From NCBI RefSeq assembly GCF_041088075.1, contig NZ_JBGCVY010000014.1, positions 62,001-126,000 on the forward strand: DNA of 64,000 nucleotides. Direction: 5' to 3'. Position numbers and translations under genes: made by a program. Source of the DNA: Mucilaginibacter_A sp041088075. GTDB taxonomy: Bacteria > Bacteroidota > Bacteroidia > Sphingobacteriales > Sphingobacteriaceae. The notes beneath the pieces are model-generated. The model did no database searches and was not told the origin of the DNA. It saw nothing but the letters and a program-made list of their open reading frames with translations. Shown here piece after piece: positions 7,981 through 16,722 of this stretch (position 1 is the first letter of the stretch; each line of letters starts with the position of its first letter).

Positions 7981-9790
7981 CCGAAAGTGTTTAGCCGGGA
8001 TTTTTTGGGTGATGATTGCGCTGAGTTCGGCGTGTGCGCAAGACCAGCACCAGCAAAACCAGCAATTTTTAGCTGCTAAAAGAAGCATTGAAACTTCCAC
8101 CGTTTTGCTGAACAACCCAAATCAGTTGGTGCCGATAAAAAACCTGGACCAGCAAAAGTTTGCCAGCGTACATTTTGGTTTTGAAAACGCTTCTGTTTTT
8201 GATAGTTTGCTAAATAAATATACCAAAGTCCAGTCTTTCAATTCGGCCAATTACGATGCGGACAAAACGTTGAACAACTTGTTGTTTGATTTGAAGTTTT
8301 TTCAAACCGTCATTGTTCCATTAAATAGAACTGATTTGAGCAACCCGGCTTTGATTCCTTTTTTAACCAACTTGGATCAGCATAAAAACCTGATCGTGGT
8401 TTGTTTTGGCACGCCAATTTTGCCCACCCAATTTGATGTGCTAAAAGGAGCATTGGTTTGGTCGGCTTTCAATTCGCCTGTTGCCGCAAATTTTACCGCA
8501 CAATTGATTTTTGGCGGCGTGGCATCAAACCAAAAACTAACAGGAGACGTTTCGGCGAAGTATAAAAAAGGAGCAGGGTTTACGACCACGCAAACCCGTT
8601 TGGCTTATTCTGTCCCGGAGGAAGCTGGCATCAACGCAAATAATTTAAATAGCGCAATTGATGCCATTGTTGCCGAAGCGATTAGGGCACAGGCAACACC
8701 AGGCGCGGTGGTTTTGGTGGCCCGGAACGGAAAAGTGATTTTTAACAAAGCTTACGGCAGCCATAATTACAACGATACTTTAAAGGACAAAATCACGGAT
8801 ATTTTTGACCTGGCATCGGTAACCAAAGTTTCGGCCACCACAATGGAAACGATGCGTTTGTACGATCAGGGAAAGCTGAATTTGGATTCTACCGCCGGCA
8901 CTTATCTGGCTTCCACCCGAAACACCAACAAAGATGATTTGAAAGTCCGTGAGTTTTTAACGCACCAAACAGGCATGGTTCCGGATATCATCACTTGGGA
9001 AAAACTAAAAGCGATAGACCGAAGCACAGATTCTTCCGCCACTTTTCCAACCAAAGTTGCCGATCATTTTTACCTCAAAAAAGATTATTTTAAAAATGTG
9101 ATCTGGCCGGATATGTTGAAATCGCCCATCAAAACACGCGGCAGATATGTGTACAGCGATTTGAGCATGTATTTTATGAAAGAAATTGTAGAAACCATTT
9201 CCGGAACGCCGCTTAATGTTTCTGTGCAGCAAAATTTCTATTCGCCGCTGGGCATGCAAACCGCCGGTTTTCTTCCGTTGAACCGTTTTTCAAAAAATCA
9301 AATTGTGCCTACCGAAAACGACATCGGTTTCCGGCACCAGTTGTTGATTGGTTATGTGCATGATCAGGGCGCAGGTTTGCTGGGCGGCGTTTCCGGTCAT
9401 GCCGGTTTGTTTGCCAGCGCCAATGATTTGGCCATTTTGTACCAGATGCTTTTGAACCGCGGAACTTATGGCGGCACGCAGTATTTTAAGCCGGAAACGG
9501 TTGATCTTTTTACTTCCAAACAATCGGACGTAAGCCGCCGTGGTTTAGGTTTTGACCGTTGGGACCCGAACCGCGATACCAAATATCCTTCGGTTCTGGC
9601 TTCCGATCAAACTTATGGCCACACCGGTTATACGGGCACTTGTTTTTGGGTTGACCCGAAATATAACCTGGTTTATATCTTTCTTTCCAACCGCGTCAAT
9701 CCAAAAGTTACCGAAAAATTATCCTCATTGGGCATCCGCAGAAGGGTACAGGATGCTGTTTACGAAGCGATACAAAAAGGCGTGCAATAA
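7961..9790 (+). CDS. GH3 C-terminal-domain remnant fused to beta-lactamase-like serine hydrolase
   Basis: A 609-residue secreted protein. Residues 1-26 are a signal peptide ending ALSSACAQ. Residues ~43-205 resemble the C-terminal alpha/beta domain of family 3 glycosidases (STVLLNNPNQLVPIKNLD, then VSGD-like LTGDVSAKYKKG). Residues ~225-605 form a class C beta-lactamase-like domain with FDLASVTK (Ser286, Lys289), YSDLS and GHTGYTGT. In related Bacteroidota proteins of about 1000 residues a full GH3 barrel precedes these two parts; here ~350 residues are absent. A motif A copy lies exactly at the signal peptide/GH3_C junction. Likely a cell-wall or amide hydrolase. The start overlaps the upstream amidohydrolase by 20 bases. 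Confidence 0.85.
   Translation: MYIKSLNRKCLAGIFWVMIALSSACAQDQHQQNQQFLAAKRSIETSTVLLNNPNQLVPIKNLDQQKFASVHFGFENASVFDSLLNKYTKVQSFNSANYDADKTLNNLLFDLKFFQTVIVPLNRTDLSNPALIPFLTNLDQHKNLIVVCFGTPILPTQFDVLKGALVWSAFNSPVAANFTAQLIFGGVASNQKLTGDVSAKYKKGAGFTTTQTRLAYSVPEEAGINANNLNSAIDAIVAEAIRAQATPGAVVLVARNGKVIFNKAYGSHNYNDTLKDKITDIFDLASVTKVSATTMETMRLYDQGKLNLDSTAGTYLASTRNTNKDDLKVREFLTHQTGMVPDIITWEKLKAIDRSTDSSATFPTKVADHFYLKKDYFKNVIWPDMLKSPIKTRGRYVYSDLSMYFMKEIVETISGTPLNVSVQQNFYSPLGMQTAGFLPLNRFSKNQIVPTENDIGFRHQLLIGYVHDQGAGLLGGVSGHAGLFASANDLAILYQMLLNRGTYGGTQYFKPETVDLFTSKQSDVSRRGLGFDRWDPNRDTKYPSVLASDQTYGHTGYTGTCFWVDPKYNLVYIFLSNRVNPKVTEKLSSLGIRRRVQDAVYEAIQKGVQ
8061..8090 (+). repeat. Full-length motif A copy at the domain junction of the hydrolase gene
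   Basis: Reads AGCAATTTTTAGCTG, then CTAAAAGAAGCATTG, matching the whole ~30 bp intergenic consensus. It encodes QQFLAAKRSI, residues 34-43. Confidence 0.8.
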
Positions 9791-9827
9791 CAAAAAGGCT
9801 GTTTAGATTTTATCCGGTTTATTTGCC

Positions 9828-9920
9828 ATGCTTCTTTTACCACCTAAAAATCATTGTCTTTTTGTGGTTTTTTACCGATAAAAAACCCAATACAAAATTT
9901 ATGGGCATAAAAGAAGCATG
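9828..9920. repeat. Paired motif A element, tail-to-tail (about 93 bp)
   Basis: Left arm: ATGCTTCTTTTACC, then ACCTAAAAATCATTG. Right arm: ACAAAATTTATG, then GGCATAAAAGAAGCATGG. Same architecture and length as the element at 3393. It fills the gap between the hydrolase gene and the next small gene. Confidence 0.85.
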
Positions 9921-10001
9921 GTAGTTTTTCATAATATAAATTTAAACAAGCTCTAAAAGGCATGGTTTTTGTAATTGAGACGAAAAAAATTAATCTTATC
10001 T

Positions 10002-10487
10002 ATGAAAAAAATTATTTTAGTATTAGTAATTGCCGTATTAGGTTTTAGTACGCAGGCTTTTTGTCAAACAGACACCCTTAAATTGAGTAAGCAATATGCA
10101 GATGTAACCAAGGATATTGCTGATTTGCAGGTTAAGTTGCAGGATGCACAAAGCAAGCTGCCAACCGAGCAGGCAAAAGCACAAAGTGCCACCCAGGATG
10201 CGCAACAAGCCGCACAGCAAAGCAGCAGCCAGGCGCAAAGTGCCACCGATGCAGATTATAGCAAAACCAGGAAAGCACAAAAGGCAGCCAGGCGTGCAGC
10301 AAACAAATCAGCAGATGCAAAAGACGAAAATTCTGATGTAAAGGATTTAAACAATAAGGTTAAGGACCTGAATAAAGAGATCGCTAAAAAGCAAAAAAAG
10401 CAACAGGAACTGCAAACCAAACTTACTGCTGCACGGTCGGCATCAGGCCAGGCTGCCCAAAGTACAAGTACCACAACTACGCCTTAA
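10002..10487 (+). CDS. Small secreted coiled-coil protein of unknown function
   Basis: A 161-residue protein with a clean signal peptide (MKKIILVLVIAVLGFSTQAFCQ). The mature part is a low-complexity Ala/Gln/Lys-rich helix with heptad-like spacing, followed by a Ser/Thr-rich tail. I chose the ATG at 10002 because the signal peptide begins there; an upstream TTG would add ten charged residues. No family is recognised. Probably a periplasmic coiled-coil protein. Confidence 0.75.
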   Translation: MKKIILVLVIAVLGFSTQAFCQTDTLKLSKQYADVTKDIADLQVKLQDAQSKLPTEQAKAQSATQDAQQAAQQSSSQAQSATDADYSKTRKAQKAARRAANKSADAKDENSDVKDLNNKVKDLNKEIAKKQKKQQELQTKLTAARSASGQAAQSTSTTTTP

Positions 10488-10550
10488 TTATTACATAAAG
10501 ATCAGATTCTGCAATTTATAAACATATAGATTTGTGTATAAATCAGATTA

Positions 10551-11690
10551 ATGAAAATAGGTATTGTATGCTATCCAACGTTCGGTGGCAGCGGTGTTGT
10601 TGCCACCGAATTAGGAAAAGCTTTAGCAGATCATGGCCATCAGGTACATTTTATAACCTATAACCAGCCGGCACGGTTAGATTTTTTTTCCGAGAACCTT
10701 TTTTACCACGAAGTTGCCGTTTCCAAATACCCTTTGTTTGATTACGCACCTTACGAAATTGCTTTGACCAGCAAAATTGTTGACGTGGCGCGTTTTGAAA
10801 AGCTGGATTTGCTGCATGTACATTATGCCATTCCGCATGCTTCGGCTGCTTACCTGGCCAAGCAAATCCTCAAAACTTACGGCATCCACATTCCCTTTGT
10901 AACTACTTTGCACGGCACGGATATTACGCTGGTTGGCAAAGACCGTACGTTTAAACCGGTTGTTACTTTTTCGATCAACATGTCCGACGGGGTTACCGCA
11001 GTTTCGCATCACCTAAAGCAAGACACGCTCGATTTTTTTGATATCGAAAATGAAATCCGTGTCATCCCGAATTTTATTGATTTAAAACGTTTCAGCAAAA
11101 AAGCCAAAGACCATTTTAAAAAAGCCATTGCGCCTTCGGGCGAAAAAATATTGGTGCATACTTCTAACTTCCGTAAAGTAAAACGGACAGAAGACGTGAT
11201 CAAGCTGTTTGCAATCGTAAACAAAAAATTGCCTTCCAAATTATTGATGGTTGGCGACGGGCCGGAACGTTCGATGTGCGAACAGCTTTGCCGCGATTTA
11301 AACGTGTGCGATAATGTGCGTTTTTTGGGCAAGCAGGATGCCGTGGAAGAAATTTTATCCGTTGCCGATCTTTTCCTAATGCCGTCCGAATCCGAAAGTT
11401 TTGGTTTGGCTGCGCTGGAAGCGATGGCCTGCAAAGTGCCAGTGGTAAGTTCAAATACCGGCGGCATCCCCGAATTAAACGTAGAAGGCGTAACCGGGTT
11501 TTTGACAGCTGTTGGCGATGTGGAAGCTTTGGCCGAACGGTGTATTTATATTTTGGAAGACGAGGAACGCTTAAAACAATTTAAAGAGAACGCTTTGGAA
11601 CGCGCCAAAGAGTTTGACCTGAGCCTGATCTTGCCTTTGTATGAAGACTATTACCGCGAAGTCATCGAACGCTCAAAAGTAACAGCCTGA
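10551..11690 (+). CDS. bshA: N-acetyl-alpha-D-glucosaminyl L-malate synthase BshA
   Basis: A 379-residue GT4 glycosyltransferase that joins GlcNAc from UDP-GlcNAc to L-malate, the first step of bacillithiol synthesis. The family N-terminus MKIGIVCYPTFGGSGVVATE is present, followed by HVHYAIPHA, TTLHGTDITLVG, the mid-protein VIPNFIDLKRF, and the C-terminal nucleotide-sugar site PSESESFGLAALEAMACKVP. The length is normal. The bshB and bshC genes are not in the window. The stop TGA (11688-11690) begins a motif A copy. Confidence 0.94.
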   Translation: MKIGIVCYPTFGGSGVVATELGKALADHGHQVHFITYNQPARLDFFSENLFYHEVAVSKYPLFDYAPYEIALTSKIVDVARFEKLDLLHVHYAIPHASAAYLAKQILKTYGIHIPFVTTLHGTDITLVGKDRTFKPVVTFSINMSDGVTAVSHHLKQDTLDFFDIENEIRVIPNFIDLKRFSKKAKDHFKKAIAPSGEKILVHTSNFRKVKRTEDVIKLFAIVNKKLPSKLLMVGDGPERSMCEQLCRDLNVCDNVRFLGKQDAVEEILSVADLFLMPSESESFGLAALEAMACKVPVVSSNTGGIPELNVEGVTGFLTAVGDVEALAERCIYILEDEERLKQFKENALERAKEFDLSLILPLYEDYYREVIERSKVTA

Positions 11691-12030
11691 TTTTTAGGTG
11701 GTAAAAGAAGCATGGTTGTCATCTCGGTCGTGTTGTCATCGTGATCGTTTTGTCATCCCGATCGCAGGGAGAGATCTTCTTCAAACCCAAAGCCTAATTT
11801 TTAGGTGGTAAAAGAAGTATTGATCGTTGAAATAAGATTTCTCCATTCCGTCGAAATAACAAAGCCACCAACTTTTGCCCGATAAAAGAAGCATCAGTTA
11901 ATTTGGCGTTTTGAAATAAGATTTCTCCCTGCGGTCGAAATGATAAAGTTGTTTTGCCAATCCTGGTTTTGTTAAAACATATTTGATTACAACAACAGCA
12001 ATGCTTCTTTTACCACCTAAAAATTGGTAT
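11689..12030. repeat. Intergenic repeat cluster: four motif A copies and three GTCATTTCGACC-type repeats
   Basis: This 425-base gap before the tRNA holds no gene. Motif A copies are at 11689-11714 (+), 11794-11821 (+, variant ending GTAT), 11867-11895 (+) and 12001-12030 (-). Between them lie copies of a second repeat family, with GTCATCCCGATCGCAGGGAG at ~11751 and inverted copies TTTCTCC...GGTCGAAAT at 11829-11863 and 11913-11949. Confidence 0.8.
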
Positions 12031-12065
12031 CGCTAATTTAAACCAAAAGTAAATCAACCTAACAT

Positions 12066-12095
12066 TTTGTAATTTGTATTTTTAAGTTACTTTTG
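12066..12095 (+). promoter_or_regulatory. Bacteroidota-type promoter for tRNA-Leu
   Basis: A -33 TTTG at 12066-12069 and a -7 box TACTTTTG at 12088-12095, 18 bases apart, match the TTTG/TAnnTTTG consensus of the Bacteroidota housekeeping sigma factor. The mature tRNA begins 21 bases downstream. Confidence 0.6.
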
Positions 12096-12115
12096 CAAAA
12101 AATAATTCTATAAAA

Positions 12116-12197
12116 GCGGAAGTGGCGTAATTGGTAGCCGCACCAGACTTAGGATCTGGCGCCGCGAGGCGTGGGGGTTCGAGTCCCTTCTTCCGCA
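12116..12197 (+). tRNA. tRNA-Leu (anticodon UAG)
   Basis: The acceptor arms GCGGAAG (12116-12122) and CTTCCGC (12190-12196) pair fully. The anticodon arm CCAGA-CTTAGGA-TCTGG gives anticodon TAG, which reads CUA/CUN leucine codons. A long class II variable arm follows, and the T arm is GGGGG-TTCGAGT-CCC-type. The 3' CCA is not encoded (discriminator A then CAA). Confidence 0.95.
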
Positions 12198-12203
12198 CAA
12201 GGT

Positions 12204-12242
12204 TTCCTCCGTCGTTTTAAAACATGACGGAGGAATTTTTTT
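12204..12242 (+). terminator. Rho-independent terminator after tRNA-Leu
   Basis: Perfect 10-bp stem TTCCTCCGTC / GACGGAGGAA with a 12-base loop, followed by a T run. It lies seven bases after the tRNA. Confidence 0.85.
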
Positions 12243-12267
12243 ATCACGTAAAAACAGTTAAAAAACA

Positions 12268-13614
12268 ATGAATATCACCCAGGAAAAAATAGATGATCTA
12301 AACGCTGTTTTAACCATCAAAATCAATCAGGAAGATTATCAGGCGCGCGTTGAAAAAGCGATCAAAGACCAGGCAAAAAAAGCAAAGCTGCCGGGTTTTC
12401 GCCCGGGCATGGTTCCGGCGGCACACATCAAAAAAATGTATGGCAAAAGTATTTTGGTTGACGAAATCAACCATCTGCTTTCCGATTCTTTAAATAATTA
12501 CATCACCGAAAACCAATTGGAAGTGTTGGGCCAGCCCTTGCCAAAAGCGGACGACGACAAGCAATTCAACTGGGATTTTACCGAAGATTACGAGTTTAAC
12601 TACGAAATGGGCTTGGCGCCCGAATTTTCTTTAGATTTTTCTGCTGCCGATCACGTTCCGCATTATGTCATTAAAATTGATGACGAAACGCTGCAATCGC
12701 GCATTAAAAATATCCGCAGAAGCTATGGAAAGATGACAAACCCTGACGTATCGGCAGATGATGATGTGTTGTATTCCGAATTGAAGCAGCTTTCGCCGGA
12801 TGGTTCTGTTTTTGAAGGTGGCATAACCAATACGGCTTCGGTTCGTTTAGACCAGATTATGGACGAAGCAGTAAAAAGTTCTTTGCTTGGCCTGAAAAAA
12901 GGCGATGTGGTAACGATAGACCTAAACAAAGCATTTGGAAACGATACAGCGAAAATTGCCGGTTTGTTGAAAATTGACGAAGAAACAGCAGCGGATTTAA
13001 AATCAAACTTTCAATTAACGGTAAAAAATGTAAACCGTTTGGAAGAATCTGATTTAAACCAGGAGTTTTTTGATAAAGTTTTCGGGCCGAATGTGGTTCA
13101 TTCCGAAGAAGATTTCAGGACAAAAATCACCGAAGAACTGGAAGCGATGATGCAGCAGGACGCAGAACGCAAACTGCAAGACGATTTGTATCAATACGTT
13201 ACACAAAAAGTAAACTTCGAGCTGCCGAATGAGTTTTTGAAAAGATGGCTGAAAGCAACCAACGAAAAATTGAGCGACCAGGAACTGGAAGAAGGCTACA
13301 ACGATTTTGCCAAAAACCTGAAATGGACGCTGATCGAAAACAAGATTGTTAAAGACCACCACATCGAAATTAAATACGAAGATGTGTTCCAGACCGCAAA
13401 GCAACGCTTGGATGCACAGTTTAAAATGTACAGCCAGCAAGCTTTGGACGAAGAGCAGTTAGGCCAATACACCGTACAATTTTTACAAAACAAAGACAAC
13501 GCCAACAAGATTTTTGAAGAAGTAAAAGCACTGAAAGTTTTTGATTACCTAAAAACAGTTGTTACTTTAGATAAAAAAGAAATAGATAATAATCAGTTTA
13601 AAAAACTGGAATAA
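12268..13614 (+). CDS. tig: Trigger factor (ribosome-associated chaperone)
   Basis: A 448-residue protein that binds nascent chains at the ribosome exit. The N-terminal ribosome-binding signature is KLPGFRPGMVPAAHIKKMYG. The central region corresponds to the PPIase-like domain but is diverged, as is usual in Bacteroidota, and the C-terminal chaperone arms are long and charged. It precedes clpP and clpX, a common gene order (tig-clpP-clpX), but a terminator separates it from clpP. Confidence 0.95.
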   Translation: MNITQEKIDDLNAVLTIKINQEDYQARVEKAIKDQAKKAKLPGFRPGMVPAAHIKKMYGKSILVDEINHLLSDSLNNYITENQLEVLGQPLPKADDDKQFNWDFTEDYEFNYEMGLAPEFSLDFSAADHVPHYVIKIDDETLQSRIKNIRRSYGKMTNPDVSADDDVLYSELKQLSPDGSVFEGGITNTASVRLDQIMDEAVKSSLLGLKKGDVVTIDLNKAFGNDTAKIAGLLKIDEETAADLKSNFQLTVKNVNRLEESDLNQEFFDKVFGPNVVHSEEDFRTKITEELEAMMQQDAERKLQDDLYQYVTQKVNFELPNEFLKRWLKATNEKLSDQELEEGYNDFAKNLKWTLIENKIVKDHHIEIKYEDVFQTAKQRLDAQFKMYSQQALDEEQLGQYTVQFLQNKDNANKIFEEVKALKVFDYLKTVVTLDKKEIDNNQFKKLE

Positions 13615-13635
13615 TCTTTAACAAATATTAAAGTT

Positions 13636-13681
13636 AATGGTTATCCGGTTTTATAAGCAATTGGATAACCATTGTTTTTTT
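13636..13681 (+). terminator. Rho-independent terminator between tig and clpP
   Basis: Stem AATGGTTATCC / GGATAACCATT (11 bp) with a 16-base loop and a G then seven T's. It argues that clpP starts at the ATG at 13690 and not at the TTG at 13672, which lies in the stem. Confidence 0.85.
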
Positions 13682-13689
13682 ATAGAGAT

Positions 13690-14391
13690 ATGCAAATAGA
13701 TAAAAATGAGTTCAGAAAGTATGCCGTTAAACACCACCGTTTAAATGGCATTTATGTAGATAAATTTATAGCAGGCGTAGAAAAAGCCAATCTGCCAACT
13801 GCGATGACGCCATATATTATTGAGGAACGCCAGCTAAACGTAGCCCAAATGGACGTGTTTTCGCGTTTGATGATGGACCGGATCATCTTTTTAGGCGATG
13901 CGGTAATGGATCAAAATGCCAACATCATCCAGGCGCAATTGCTTTTCCTGCAATCTACCGATGCAAAAAGGGATATCCAGATTTACATTAATTCCCCTGG
14001 CGGATCCGTTTATGCAGGTTTAGGTATTTATGATACCATGCAATTTATTTCCAACGATGTGGCCACCATTTGTACCGGTATGGCTGCTTCCATGGCTGCC
14101 GTTTTGCTTTGCGCTGGTACTAATGGCAAACGTGCCGTGTTGCCGCATTCTCGTGTCATGATCCACCAGCCATCCGGTGGCGCACAAGGTGTTGCTTCGG
14201 ATATGGAAATCAACCTGCGTGAAATGTTGAAACTAAAAAAAGAATTATACGATATAATTGCTAAACACTCCGGGCAATCGTATGACTGGGTAGAAAAATC
14301 ATCAGACCGTGATTACTGGATGTCATCAGACGAAGCCAAAGAATTTGGAATGGTTGATGAAATATTGCGTAGTAATAAAGCCGATAAATAA
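13690..14391 (+). CDS. clpP: ATP-dependent Clp protease proteolytic subunit
   Basis: A 233-residue serine protease subunit forming the ClpP barrel. The catalytic Ser134 lies in TGMAASMAAVLL and His159 in RVMIHQPSGG; the third residue lies in the SSDRDYWMSS region. The N-terminal ~40 residues extend beyond a typical 194-residue ClpP. clpX starts 12 bases after the stop, so the two form an operon and partner as ClpXP. Confidence 0.96.
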   Translation: MQIDKNEFRKYAVKHHRLNGIYVDKFIAGVEKANLPTAMTPYIIEERQLNVAQMDVFSRLMMDRIIFLGDAVMDQNANIIQAQLLFLQSTDAKRDIQIYINSPGGSVYAGLGIYDTMQFISNDVATICTGMAASMAAVLLCAGTNGKRAVLPHSRVMIHQPSGGAQGVASDMEINLREMLKLKKELYDIIAKHSGQSYDWVEKSSDRDYWMSSDEAKEFGMVDEILRSNKADK

Positions 14392-14403
14392 CTCAGAAAA
14401 GCC

Positions 14404-15648
14404 ATGAGCAAAACCAGCAAAGATATCAAATGTTCATTTTGTGGTGCCGGTAAACAGGATTCGTTAATGCTAATTGCCGGACTGGACGCTCATATTTGCG
14501 ATAAATGCGTTAACCAGGCCAACGATATTTTGGCTGAAGAATTGAAATTGCGCAAAGTAAAATCGCCGTTGCAAACTTCGTCTGCTATTTTAAAACCGGC
14601 CGAAATTAAAGCGCATCTTGATCAATATGTGATCGGTCAGGACGATGCCAAAAAGGTTTTATCGGTTGCGGTTTATAACCACTACAAAAGGCTGAACCAG
14701 AAAATAGGCAAAGACGAAGTTGACATCGAAAAATCGAACATTATTTTAGTTGGCGAAACCGGAACCGGAAAAACCTTACTGGCCAAAACCATTGCCAAAG
14801 TTTTGAACGTGCCTTTTTGCATTTGCGATGCTACGGTTTTAACAGAAGCCGGTTACGTTGGCGAAGACGTGGAAAGTATTTTAACGCGCCTGCTGCAAGC
14901 TGCCGATTACGATGTTACTTTGGCCGAACGCGGCATTGTTTACATTGATGAAGTAGATAAAATTGCCCGCAAAAGCGATAACCCTTCCATCACGCGTGAT
15001 GTTTCCGGGGAAGGTGTGCAGCAAGCATTGCTTAAAATTTTGGAAGGCACGATGGTGAACGTTCCGCCGCAAGGTGGCCGTAAACATCCCGACCAAAAAA
15101 TGATTACGGTAAACACCAGCAACATTTTGTTTATCTGCGGTGGCGCTTTTGATGGCATCGAAAAAAAGATTGCCAACCGGATGCGTACCCAAACTGTTGG
15201 TTACAAGTTGAAAGCCGAAGACCAGGAAGTTGACCTGAAGAACTTGTACAAGTACGTTTCCCCGCAGGATTTAAAAGCTTTTGGGTTGATTCCGGAACTG
15301 ATTGGCCGTTTGCCGGTGCTCACTTATTTGAAACCGTTGGATCGGGAAGCGATGCTGATGATCCTGACCGAGCCTAAGAACTCGCTCATCAAACAATATA
15401 ACAAACTGTTTGAATACGAAGATGTGAAACTGCATTTCGATCAGGAAGTTTTGGATTACGTGGTGGATAAAGCCATGGAATTTAAGCTTGGTGCGAGAGG
15501 TTTGCGTTCCATTTGTGAAGCGATTATGATTGATGCCATGTTTGAAATTCCCTCGCAAAAAGAGCATCAAAAACACTTGGACATTACGCTGAACTACGCC
15601 AGGGAGAAATTTGAAAAATCAGATTTGAAAAAGCTGAAAGCAGCATAA
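14404..15648 (+). CDS. clpX: ATP-dependent Clp protease ATP-binding subunit ClpX
   Basis: A 414-residue AAA+ unfoldase. The N-terminal zinc-binding domain shows CSFCG and CDKC; Walker A is GETGTGKT, Walker B is IVYIDEVDKIA, and the arginine-finger/sensor 2 region is KLGARGLRSI. It unfolds tagged substrates and feeds them to ClpP encoded directly upstream. A strong terminator follows. Confidence 0.97.
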   Translation: MSKTSKDIKCSFCGAGKQDSLMLIAGLDAHICDKCVNQANDILAEELKLRKVKSPLQTSSAILKPAEIKAHLDQYVIGQDDAKKVLSVAVYNHYKRLNQKIGKDEVDIEKSNIILVGETGTGKTLLAKTIAKVLNVPFCICDATVLTEAGYVGEDVESILTRLLQAADYDVTLAERGIVYIDEVDKIARKSDNPSITRDVSGEGVQQALLKILEGTMVNVPPQGGRKHPDQKMITVNTSNILFICGGAFDGIEKKIANRMRTQTVGYKLKAEDQEVDLKNLYKYVSPQDLKAFGLIPELIGRLPVLTYLKPLDREAMLMILTEPKNSLIKQYNKLFEYEDVKLHFDQEVLDYVVDKAMEFKLGARGLRSICEAIMIDAMFEIPSQKEHQKHLDITLNYAREKFEKSDLKKLKAA

Positions 15649-15653
15649 CAAAA

Positions 15654-15683
15654 GCCCCGGCCTTTTAAAGCCGGGGTTTTTTT
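15654..15683 (+). terminator. Rho-independent terminator after clpX
   Basis: GC-rich stem GCCCCGGC / GCCGGGG with a short TTTTAAA loop and seven T's. Confidence 0.9.
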
Positions 15684-15687
15684 GTAC

Positions 15688-15716
15688 ATTTATTTTTAGG
15701 TGATAAAAGAAGCATC
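15688..15716 (+). repeat. Motif A copy upstream of AMP nucleosidase
   Basis: ATTTATTTTTAGG, then TGATAAAAGAAGCATC, ending four bases before the ATG at 15720. Confidence 0.8.
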
Positions 15717-15719
15717 ATT

Positions 15720-16583
15720 ATGAACGAAGAAAAAGACGTAAAGAAAGACGCAGAAATTGTAAAGCAATCCAACAAAATAAAAGAAGTTCAAAGCCCGGTA
15801 AAATCAGGCCTTAAAACAAAAGAAGCCATTGTTGCAAATTGGCTGCCGCGCTACACCGGCCGGCCACTGGACGATTTTAAAGAATACGTCATCCTCACCA
15901 ATTTTTCTAAATACTTACAGCTTTTTTCCGAATGGCATAACAATGCACCCATTATGGGTCTGGATAAACCGATGCAAAGCGTTACCGCCGATGGCATCAC
16001 CATTATCAATTTTGGAATGGGCAGTGCTTTGGCTGCTACCGTAATGGATTTGCTGACGGCCATCCACCCAAAAGCGGTTATTTTTTTAGGTAAATGTGGC
16101 GGTTTGAAAAAAAATAACAACGTTGGCGATTTGATTTTGCCAATTGCGGCCATCCGCGGCGAAGGAACATCCAACGATTATCTGCCTTCGGAAGTTCCAG
16201 CTTTGCCGGCATTTGCTTTACAAAAAGCCATTTCCACAACCATCCGAGACCACTCCCGCGATTACTGGACCGGTACAGTTTATACCACCAACCGCCGGGT
16301 TTGGGAACATGATAAAAGCTTCAAAAAATATTTAAAAAGCATCCGCACCATGGCGGTTGATATGGAAACAGCCACTATTTTCATCACCGGTTTTGCCAAT
16401 AAAATCCCAACTGGCGCTTTGTTGCTGGTTTCCGATCAGCCCATGATTCCGGAAGGTGTAAAAACGGCCGAAAGTGATTCCAACGTAACCGAAAAATTTG
16501 TAGAAACGCATTTGCGGGTTGGCATTGATTCGTTAAAACAACTCATTAACCACGGGCTTACGGTTAAGCATTTGCATTTTTAA
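15720..16583 (+). CDS. amn: AMP nucleosidase
   Basis: A 287-residue member of the PNP/UDP phosphorylase superfamily that cleaves AMP to adenine and ribose 5-phosphate. Visible landmarks are TIINFGMGSALAATVMD, FLGKCGGLKKNNNVGDLILP, GEGTSNDY and the substrate-binding AVDMETATIF near the C-terminus. The N-terminal ~35 residues are Lys-rich and unconserved. The length matches the short Bacteroidota AMP nucleosidases rather than the ~480-residue E. coli enzyme. Confidence 0.88.
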   Translation: MNEEKDVKKDAEIVKQSNKIKEVQSPVKSGLKTKEAIVANWLPRYTGRPLDDFKEYVILTNFSKYLQLFSEWHNNAPIMGLDKPMQSVTADGITIINFGMGSALAATVMDLLTAIHPKAVIFLGKCGGLKKNNNVGDLILPIAAIRGEGTSNDYLPSEVPALPAFALQKAISTTIRDHSRDYWTGTVYTTNRRVWEHDKSFKKYLKSIRTMAVDMETATIFITGFANKIPTGALLLVSDQPMIPEGVKTAESDSNVTEKFVETHLRVGIDSLKQLINHGLTVKHLHF

Positions 16584-16645
16584 AAACTCCGCTTATTTCT
16601 TAAATCATTACAACAGCATCAGCCAAGTATCCTAAATTTGTTTGC

Positions 16646-16672
16646 TGATTTTAGGTGCATAAAAGAAGCATC
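16646..16672 (+). repeat. Motif A copy before the GIY-YIG gene
   Basis: GCTGATTTTAGGTG, then CATAAAAGAAGCATCG, in a 139-base gap. Confidence 0.75.
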
Positions 16673-16722
16673 GAAGTGATACAAAAGTTAGAAGTCAGGC
16701 GATACCAATACGACAGTAACGA

